Shown in pieces: positions 1 to 5,716 of a stretch of DNA of 10,741 bases. The stretch comes from Bacteroides sp. 43_108 (lineage in GTDB: Bacteria > Bacteroidota > Bacteroidia > Bacteroidales > Bacteroidaceae): positions 1 to 10,741 of the forward strand of contig MNQS01000142.1 of assembly GCA_001915545.1 (NCBI GenBank), read 5' to 3'. Positions within the stretch are counted from its first letter, which is position 1, and the number at the start of each line of letters is the position of its first letter. Made by a program: the position numbers and the translations under genes. The notes beneath the pieces are model-generated. The model made no database searches. It had not been told where the DNA came from and saw nothing but the letters and a program-made list of their open reading frames with translations.

Positions 1-344
1 ACAGACTGTTTTACACCATTTATATAAAGAATAATATCCGACGGACCCTCCCAGCAAAGACTACTTTCCTTTTTCAATCTTACCTCTTTTCTGAACCAGA
101 CATGATTATTCTTTGCAAAAAATTTACCCGGATACATTGACACAACGCTCTTTTGAGATACGGGCACATTGTTGCTGGTAGAAAGCAGCCAGTTGTCCCG
201 GATACCACATATAGCGACTGTTCCATTCCTCCTGAGATTGCGATCCAGAGAAGGATCGAACTCTTTTGTCTGGGCATAACAACATAGAAATGATACAGTC
301 ATCAGAATGCCTAATAACTTAATTTTTTTATTCATGTTTTTCAT
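1..344 (-). CDS. N-terminal fragment of a secreted protein, probably a glycoside hydrolase (GH78-like suspected), reading frame uncertain
   Basis: From an ATG at 344 (an alternative is the in-frame ATG at 335) a minus-strand frame is open to the left edge: 114 codons, running off the window. It begins with a clear Sec signal peptide, MKNMNKKIKLLGILMTVSFL then CCYAQ, with likely cleavage after CYA. The last part reads YPGKFF then HVWFRKEVRLKKESSLCWEG and DIILYINGVKQS, like the N-terminal beta domain of Bacteroidota exo-glycosidases. Between about 241 and 135, however, a different frame reads SQEEWNSRYMWYPGQLAAFY then SKERCVNV. To me this looks much more like the real family sequence, so the gene may carry two compensating indels. 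I recall similar segments in Bacteroides rhamnosidase-like proteins but cannot prove the family. The gene lies beyond the operon terminator and so is likely a separate transcription unit. Confidence 0.6.
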   Translation of the reverse strand, partial: MKNMNKKIKLLGILMTVSFLCCYAQTKEFDPSLDRNLRRNGTVAICGIRDNWLLSTSNNVPVSQKSVVSMYPGKFFAKNNHVWFRKEVRLKKESSLCWEGPSDIILYINGVKQS

Positions 345-643
345 CTACTATAAATTCCATGCAAATATCGGAACATAAAATTATAGTAACTATGGATTCC
401 TGTTCATTTCTTTGTATTATAGTACAATTCCTTTTTATTATTCATCCAAAGTATTTTCCATTACGGCAATTTATGAGTTCAACATTTTTTCTCTGAAATA
501 CTAAACTAGAATAAACAATAACAATACTTTATTATGATCAATAGTACAGTACGGACAATAAATTGCACTATTTAAAAAGAAAGAATCCGTATCAAAAGTG
601 TTTTGAGACAAATTCTTTCTTTTTAAGACTCTTTTGTCACATA
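345..643. other. Intergenic region between the GH2 gene and the left-edge gene
   Basis: About 300 nt of AT-rich DNA with no plausible gene on either strand. The right part holds the terminator stem at 572-626. The left part should contain the promoter and leader of the minus-strand gene starting at 344. I looked for a Bacteroidota promoter (TTTG, then TAnnTTTG) and found only imperfect matches, such as ATACTTTG on the minus strand at 447-454, without a matching upstream element. No promoter is called and no riboswitch or small RNA is recognised. Confidence 0.6.
572..626 (-). terminator. Strong stem-loop terminator after the GH2 gene
   Basis: A perfect 15-bp inverted repeat has arms at 572-586 (TTAAAAAGAAAGAAT) and 612-626 (its exact complement). 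A second perfect 6-bp hairpin is nested in the loop (TCAAAA at 592-597, GTG, TTTTGA at 601-606). On the minus strand the outer 3' arm ends in CTTTTTAA, so the U-tract is part of the stem, as is common in AT-rich Bacteroidota terminators. The nearer arm is 17 nt beyond the GH2 stop codon. The A/T symmetry means it could also work from the opposite direction. The pairing is seen directly; termination is inferred. Confidence 0.8.
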
Positions 644-3214
644 TCAAAGTTTCCGTACCTTAATACCAGCTAAAAACGGTTCTCCTTTCACTGCCCCTGC
701 ACTAATAACAATATGATCATGTTCGTTTCGAATAATATAGCGACGCTTAAAGGCAGTACGATGCTTTCCTCCATCAATTGGAGAAAAATTAGTTTCTACT
801 TGTTTTCCACAAATGGAAATATGAAAACGTGTTTCTCCCGAATGCTTTTCTTCTTTATTCTTATTTAAAAGATTGGCCAACTGAGCAGCAGGTTTAGTAA
901 CATCTGCTATAAGCAGTTCTATTTCATACTCTCCTATAGGAGCATCGATTTTATAACTCCAGTTTCCTTCACGCCACGTCTGGTATATTGGCCCATCTAA
1001 AGTATTATAAATTTCAGAGGTAGTGCTATGCGCTTTTCCACCTATATATCCCCAACCTCCCGCAGTATAAGGTTGATCAGGTAACCAAGTAAGATTACTG
1101 ATATCTGACGTAAAGTAACAATTACTTCCTACATTAATTGCCAATTCATCTCCTTCAGCTATATTAGGAAGTGACTTGAACTGAATTGTCATAGCATCTT
1201 GAACTGTTTTCCCATTTTTGATTCCTTGCGCCATAAGAACTGATATACCTTCCGGTAAAATTACATTAAAGACAGTGTGACAATTAGCTATCTTTTGACA
1301 TCCTATTGATTGTCCGTTAATAAACAATTCCACTTCCGGCATATTTGAATAAATTTTAATGGACTGTGGCTTATTTATTTCCCCAGTACGCATTTCCCAA
1401 TCACGGCTGGCAATTCTTATTACTGGAATATCTTTCCGCCACATAGCCTTAAAATAGTAAGCCACATCCTTCCATATACGGTTATTATAAGCCAATCCCT
1501 TATTGTTTACTCTAGGCATTGACTCCTGGCGAGCAGCCACATTAAAATCAATGAAATTCCAATAAGCGCATCCACTAATCCATTCTGTATTCTCTATAAA
1601 AGGAAGATAATGTTCTATATACGTTTGTTGATATTCGATACTAAAATCAAAGGCACGTCCTTGAGTGGAATGCAGCCGCTTGTCACTGCCTGCTCCCCAT
1701 TCACTGATAATCATAGGTTGGTCAGGGTAACGACGATGTTGATCTTCACACCATGCATTAAAATCTTTTAATTTATCAACATACCAACCATGATATAAAT
1801 TCCAACCTACTACGTCTACTAGATTCAAACCTATTTCATTGTATAGATTGGTCATATTAAATGCCATAACACTGGCTCTTCCTGGATCTTCTTCTTTCAG
1901 AACGGCTTCCAGTCGTTGTGCTAGATTTACCGTGCGCTCTTTACATGCTAGCCACTCAGGTTTACCAATGGAAGGAGCAGTAAGAAGAATTTCGTTCATA
2001 TATCCCCATGTTATAACAGATGAATGATTATAATGCTGGCGAATCATCTCACGCAGATTATATTCACAATTATCATCATATCCAGGTGTATTCGGTACAA
2101 TATTAATGATAGGAATTTCCTCCCATGCCAATAGTCCCAATTCGTCACACATTTCCAATATTGCATCATCTTGTGGAAAATGTGAAATACGAATAAAGTT
2201 ACATCCCAACTCTTTCATTAAAAATATGTCTCGTCGATGGGCTTCGTCATCTAAAGCTACCCCTGCCGGAGCTTGATCTTGATGACGATTGAGTCCACGT
2301 AATTTATAAGATTTTCCATTAAGGAAAAAACCTTTACTTCCATCAAAGGTAAACCAGCGAAATCCCACCTTATGATTTTTTTCATCCAATAGCTTTCCTG
2401 ACTTCGGATCTACCAAGGTAGTTTTTACCAAATAAAGTGAAGGAGTTTCTGGACTCCACAAATCAGGACTCTCAATAGCACCAGATGTGTTTTCAAAAAT
2501 ATAGGTTTCGCCACTCTTAAGTTTTTGTTTTTGTTTAATAGTCTGCAAAAGTTTTCCTTGCGGACTATAAATTGCACTTCTGACTTCCAATATAGAACTT
2601 TCATGAGAATCATTAGTCACTTCACATTTTACTTTCAATACTCCTCTTTTTTCATTCACTACTGGAGTACTAATAAAAATTCCATCAGATCCCATATTGC
2701 TCATATTGAAGTGTTGTTTTGGAGTAGATATGAGCCATACATCTCTGTAGATCCCCCCCCAAAAAGTGAAATCTGCCGATATAGGAGTAATATCTTTTCT
2801 CCCATTGTCAACCGTAATCTCTATCAAATTCTCTTTTCTGATATACTCTGTTATATCTACAATACAAGCTGTATAACCACCTACATGACTGCCTACTTCC
2901 TTTCCATTCACTCTAATATTAGCAGCCTTACTAGCAGCATCTATTTTCATATAATAACGACGTTCCGCAACAATTTCCGGTAAAACGAGAGTACGCCTGT
3001 AGAATCCCTTACCTTGATAATAATTTCGTTGTTGATAAGCATCTATATTAAAAGTATGGGGGAGATTGACAGATTCCCATGATTCATCTATAGATTTCCG
3101 AAATTCCCAATTATCATTGATAGTCTTCATTTCCCGCTGCGCTTGTAAAGAGGTAACGACAAACATTACCACTATAGCCAACAAGCATCTCTTGAATAAT
3201 ACTTTATACTGCAT
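644..3214 (-). CDS. GH2-family beta-glycosidase (galactosidase/glucuronidase type) with C-terminal malectin-like domain
   Basis: An 856-residue exo-acting retaining beta-glycosidase. A Sec signal peptide ends near LQA at residue 25, so it is probably periplasmic. Domain order: GH2 sugar-binding jelly roll at about 30-165 (containing FWGGIYRDVWL, 151-161); GH2 immunoglobulin-like domain at about 170-283; TIM barrel at about 285-595, opening with KSYKLRGLNRHQD and FIRISHFPQDD; then a beta domain at about 610-680 and a malectin-like carbohydrate-binding domain at about 690-856 (INVGSNCYFTS, PYTAGGWGYIGG, YQTWREGNWSY). The acid/base is predicted as Glu408 (GYMNEI) and the nucleophile as Glu505 (IISEWGAGSD). 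It starts 11 nt after the DUF2264 stop and is the last gene before the terminator-like stem. GH2 is certain, but Gal, GlcA, GalA or Man specificity cannot be decided by eye. An 8-G run lies inside the coding sequence. Confidence 0.93.
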   Translation of the reverse strand: MQYKVLFKRCLLAIVVMFVVTSLQAQREMKTINDNWEFRKSIDESWESVNLPHTFNIDAYQQRNYYQGKGFYRRTLVLPEIVAERRYYMKIDAASKAANIRVNGKEVGSHVGGYTACIVDITEYIRKENLIEITVDNGRKDITPISADFTFWGGIYRDVWLISTPKQHFNMSNMGSDGIFISTPVVNEKRGVLKVKCEVTNDSHESSILEVRSAIYSPQGKLLQTIKQKQKLKSGETYIFENTSGAIESPDLWSPETPSLYLVKTTLVDPKSGKLLDEKNHKVGFRWFTFDGSKGFFLNGKSYKLRGLNRHQDQAPAGVALDDEAHRRDIFLMKELGCNFIRISHFPQDDAILEMCDELGLLAWEEIPIINIVPNTPGYDDNCEYNLREMIRQHYNHSSVITWGYMNEILLTAPSIGKPEWLACKERTVNLAQRLEAVLKEEDPGRASVMAFNMTNLYNEIGLNLVDVVGWNLYHGWYVDKLKDFNAWCEDQHRRYPDQPMIISEWGAGSDKRLHSTQGRAFDFSIEYQQTYIEHYLPFIENTEWISGCAYWNFIDFNVAARQESMPRVNNKGLAYNNRIWKDVAYYFKAMWRKDIPVIRIASRDWEMRTGEINKPQSIKIYSNMPEVELFINGQSIGCQKIANCHTVFNVILPEGISVLMAQGIKNGKTVQDAMTIQFKSLPNIAEGDELAINVGSNCYFTSDISNLTWLPDQPYTAGGWGYIGGKAHSTTSEIYNTLDGPIYQTWREGNWSYKIDAPIGEYEIELLIADVTKPAAQLANLLNKNKEEKHSGETRFHISICGKQVETNFSPIDGGKHRTAFKRRYIIRNEHDHIVISAGAVKGEPFLAGIKVRKL
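2753..2760 (-). repeat. Homopolymeric G8 tract inside the GH2 gene
   Basis: The plus strand shows eight consecutive C (eight G on the coding strand), preceded on the coding strand by five T. It encodes the Trp-Gly-Gly of the conserved FWGGIYRD motif (TGG GGG GGG at residues 152-154). With eight G the frame is intact. Gain or loss of one G would truncate the enzyme after about 155 of 856 residues or soon after. Such runs are prone to replication slippage and to sequencing-length error. Confidence 0.9.
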
Positions 3215-3225
3215 ACATTATTTTT

Positions 3226-4488
3226 TTACTGGTAATTCATTGAGTGTTTTTCATAATATGTATGATCTTTAGGAAATTCTTCTCCTTCCCAAGCCTTTTT
3301 GGAAGTCCAAGATTCACTAGGGGAAGTCCAAAAAGGATGATCGGCTGACAAGCCCAATGGCAAAAATGCTAAAGATGCTAAATAAAGGCTTCCATTATTA
3401 GTATATACATTAGCCGTATGCGGCTGCTTACCGTTAAATCCCAATGTGAGAAATCCTTTTTCATTAAAGTTTTGTCCATCAGCGAACATACGTTTTATAA
3501 CGGCAGTCATTGCTGTTCTTACTTGACCATTACTAAGTTCTTCTGGTAACAATCCTTTCCAAACTATCAATGCTAAAGGTTGAAGTACCCCTGTGCGATA
3601 AGTTATGGAACGACCAAATACAGGAAATGCTCCTTCAGGAGATATGAGATGTTCCAAAATAATACTATAACGTTGGATACGTTTAGTAACATGAGCAAAA
3701 GTTGTTCCCGCCCATTCCCGTTTTTTCTTTCCACCATCAGTAAGAACTTCCACGCATTCAAAAAACATAGGATGAATAACAAAACTGTTATAATAATCAA
3801 AGGCAAATGAAGGACCATCCGAATACCATCCATCACCAATATACCATTCTGAAATTTTTCGCAAGGCAGAATCTATGCGGTAATAATCTGCTTTCGCTCC
3901 TACTTTATGAAGAAATGTTTCTATAGTAGATGAAAACAGCAACCAATTAGTATATAATGGATTAATCCGCCTTAATGCAACAAATTGATTTATATATCGT
4001 TCTTTTGTTACCTCATCAAGTGGCATCCAAAGTGAATTATATCCCCTAATAAAACTCTCAGCTATATAAGCCGCATCTACCAATGTTTGGAAATTTTCAC
4101 TCCAAAGTAAATAATCAGGAGATAAGGGATCCACAGCATTTTTATATCCTTGCAATGCCCAAGTTCTTAACTGTTTTCGCTGAATACCTTCCGCTGTATC
4201 ATCATCTGGTAGCGAAAGCCATGGTGCAAGACCAGCCATTAAACGTCCGAAACATTCCATATAAGAAACTCGCCGGTCACGTCCATCCCACGTAGGACTT
4301 AATTCAAGTTGCATGTTTTTTTGCAATTTTCCTTCACTGATATTACTTAATACCGGTGCAGCCATCCGATACATGACATCACACCATATTTCACGATCAG
4401 CCATTTTCTTTGTCTTGTGCTTAGCGCACAAATCGGCAGAGAAAAACAAAAATAATATCGTACATCCAATTAAAATAAACTTATTCAT
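3226..4488 (-). CDS. Secreted DUF2264 (PF10022) protein, probable exo-acting uronidase-type glycoside hydrolase
   Basis: A 420-residue secreted protein recognisable as DUF2264. I see the segments LSPTWDGRDRRVSYMECFGR (63-82), IGDGWYSDGPSFAFDYYNSF (217-236) then VIHPM, AFPVFGRSITYR (287-298), and NGSLYLASLAFLPLGL followed by HPFW (365-387). From memory, Bacteroides DUF2264 proteins have been tied to beta-glucuronidase family GH154; I am not certain this member belongs there. I chose the start at 4488 over an in-frame ATG at 4527: the 4488 start gives a clean signal peptide (MNKFILIGCTILFLFFSADL then CA, cleavage near residue 22), is preceded by purine-rich AAAGGTAAAGAAG, and avoids overlapping the GH105 gene. 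It sits between GH105 and GH2 with 13-nt and 11-nt gaps, so it very likely acts in the periplasm on the same glycan. The exact reaction is not established here. Confidence 0.85.
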   Translation of the reverse strand: MNKFILIGCTILFLFFSADLCAKHKTKKMADREIWCDVMYRMAAPVLSNISEGKLQKNMQLELSPTWDGRDRRVSYMECFGRLMAGLAPWLSLPDDDTAEGIQRKQLRTWALQGYKNAVDPLSPDYLLWSENFQTLVDAAYIAESFIRGYNSLWMPLDEVTKERYINQFVALRRINPLYTNWLLFSSTIETFLHKVGAKADYYRIDSALRKISEWYIGDGWYSDGPSFAFDYYNSFVIHPMFFECVEVLTDGGKKKREWAGTTFAHVTKRIQRYSIILEHLISPEGAFPVFGRSITYRTGVLQPLALIVWKGLLPEELSNGQVRTAMTAVIKRMFADGQNFNEKGFLTLGFNGKQPHTANVYTNNGSLYLASLAFLPLGLSADHPFWTSPSESWTSKKAWEGEEFPKDHTYYEKHSMNYQ

Positions 4489-4501
4489 CTTCTTTACCTT
4501 T

Positions 4502-5623
4502 TTATTGTAAGAAACGTACTCGTTCACAAGCAGCTAATAAAAAAGCTCCTATTCCAAAATTGAAACATGAATTAGCATCCACCACCTGCCCTGGTATTGC
4601 TTTTTCTCCGACAGGTTGAATATATCCGATTTTTCCATCAGCTTGCAATGCTGTTGTTTTAAGATAGTTCCAAGCCTTTTCTACAATAGGCGAATAAATA
4701 TCCGCATTTAGCAATCCATTATTAATTCCCCACAGAAAGCCGTAAGTAAAAAGAGCAGTACCACTTGTTTCAGGACCCGGAGCTTGTTCCGGATCTATTA
4801 AACTACGTGTCCAATAGCCTTCAGGCTGTTGACAGGCAGCAATAGATTTTGCCATTGTCTGAAAACGAGTTATATATTCTTCACGATACTTATCCTCTGC
4901 CGGCAATTGTTTCAGTACTTTAGCAAATGCGGCAAATGCCCATCCATCTCCCCGTGACCAGAAATCTTTTTTTCCGTTTATTGTTTTATGAAACGGATAC
5001 GGATATTTAGCATCACGATAATAAAGACCAACTTCCCTATCATACATAATGCTGTCTGTTACTGTAAGGTATTGATGTAATTTCTCCAAATATAATGGAT
5101 TCTTTGTTATATCATACATCTTCACCATGACAGGCATTACCATATATAATGCATCAACCCAATGCCAGTAATCAAGTTTTGAAGTAGACATCTGATATTC
5201 CATTACTTCGCGGGCACGCGCTATTTTTATTGTATCAGGGTCAAGTTTATATAGATCGGCATAAGTTTGGAAACAAACTTGCCAATCACCAAAAAGAACA
5301 TATTCCGGTGATTCTCCATAAGTGCTTCGCCACTCAGCTTTGTTGTTGCTGGTAGCTCCTTTCCATTGATTATAGTCAGCCCAATCAATAGAATATTGCA
5401 GATAATCCTTATTTCCAGTCAGTGCACAAACTTCCATATTTCCAGTATGATATACAGCATTGTCCCAAAATGACCGGACTTGTGGCTTATGCATAGACTG
5501 ATAGCGCTGGTTCACACGATGAATTATTTCCAGTAATTCCTCAGAAGTCTCAGTATTTTCCTTTTTATTACTACAAGATGCTGCAAGCAATAATAATGCA
5601 ACCATCCCCAATATACATTTCAT
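4502..5623 (-). CDS. GH105-family unsaturated uronyl (rhamnogalacturonyl) hydrolase, lipoprotein
   Basis: Predicted to hydrolyse the 4,5-unsaturated uronic acid at the non-reducing end of oligosaccharides made by polysaccharide lyases, as YteR/YesR-type enzymes do. It has 373 residues, usual for an (alpha/alpha)6-barrel GH105. Visible family motifs are DYWHWVDALYMVMPVMVKMY (151-170), whose Asp157 matches the catalytic Asp of the WxDxL motif; FWSRGDGWAFAAFAKVL (221-237); and PETSGTALFTYGFLWGI (284-300). The N-terminus is a lipoprotein signal, LLLLAASC, with Cys17. The residues after it are SNKKEN, not acidic, so periplasmic-facing anchoring is more likely than surface display. The ATG at 5623 is the only sensible start for this signal peptide. 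The stop is 13 nt before the DUF2264 start. GH88 is the related alternative, but the motif set fits GH105 better. Whether the substrate is unsaturated GalA or GlcA is unknown. Confidence 0.88.
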   Translation of the reverse strand: MKCILGMVALLLLAASCSNKKENTETSEELLEIIHRVNQRYQSMHKPQVRSFWDNAVYHTGNMEVCALTGNKDYLQYSIDWADYNQWKGATSNNKAEWRSTYGESPEYVLFGDWQVCFQTYADLYKLDPDTIKIARAREVMEYQMSTSKLDYWHWVDALYMVMPVMVKMYDITKNPLYLEKLHQYLTVTDSIMYDREVGLYYRDAKYPYPFHKTINGKKDFWSRGDGWAFAAFAKVLKQLPAEDKYREEYITRFQTMAKSIAACQQPEGYWTRSLIDPEQAPGPETSGTALFTYGFLWGINNGLLNADIYSPIVEKAWNYLKTTALQADGKIGYIQPVGEKAIPGQVVDANSCFNFGIGAFLLAACERVRFLQ

Positions 5624-5652
5624 AAAGTCAATATTTAATTTGTAATTGTTCT

Positions 5653-5702
5653 GAAGAAGTAAATTGACGCAACAGCCCCAATTGTATCAATTTACTTTCT
5701 TC
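5653..5702 (-). promoter_or_regulatory. Stem-loop between susD and the downstream enzyme genes
   Basis: The 93-nt gap between susD and the GH105 gene contains an inverted repeat with arms at 5653-5667 and 5687-5702. Eleven contiguous bases pair perfectly (AAGTAAATTGA with TCAATTTACTT). Four more pairs (GAAG/CTTC) follow past a single bulged T. The loop is 19 nt. On the minus-strand transcript the 3' arm is T-rich (TTTACTTCTTC) but lacks a clean U-run, so it may be a partial terminator/attenuator or an RNA-processing/stability element that lets susCD be expressed more highly than the enzymes. The pairing is seen directly; the role is inferred. The other intergenic gaps within this cluster are only 11-13 nt. 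Confidence 0.6.
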
Positions 5703-5716
5703 AAATCTATTCTGAT

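Noticed and set aside
80..277. 65-codon minus-strand open frame near the left edge as a separate small gene
   Set aside because: It lies in a third frame inside the signal-peptide-bearing gene and encodes no recognisable protein.
447..454. ATACTTTG on the minus strand as a Bacteroidota -7 promoter element for the gene at 344
   Set aside because: The spacing inside the element is off by one and no TTTG lies 19-21 nt upstream, so it is not better than chance in AT-rich DNA.
465..567. Inverted pair GCAATTTAT / ATAAATTGC about 80 nt apart, considered as the ends of an invertible promoter
   Set aside because: It is only 9 bp and AT-rich, no recombinase gene or promoter lies between the arms, and such a match is likely by chance.
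2525..2983. 152-codon open frame on the plus strand inside the GH2 gene
   Set aside because: It is antisense to a certain GH2 enzyme, its translation has no recognisable domain, and it includes the homopolymer. It is a shadow frame in AT-rich DNA.
4489..4527. Upstream in-frame ATG at 4527 for the DUF2264 gene
   Set aside because: It would add 13 charged or polar residues before a good signal peptide and overlap the GH105 stop. The ATG at 4488 has a better upstream purine-rich stretch.
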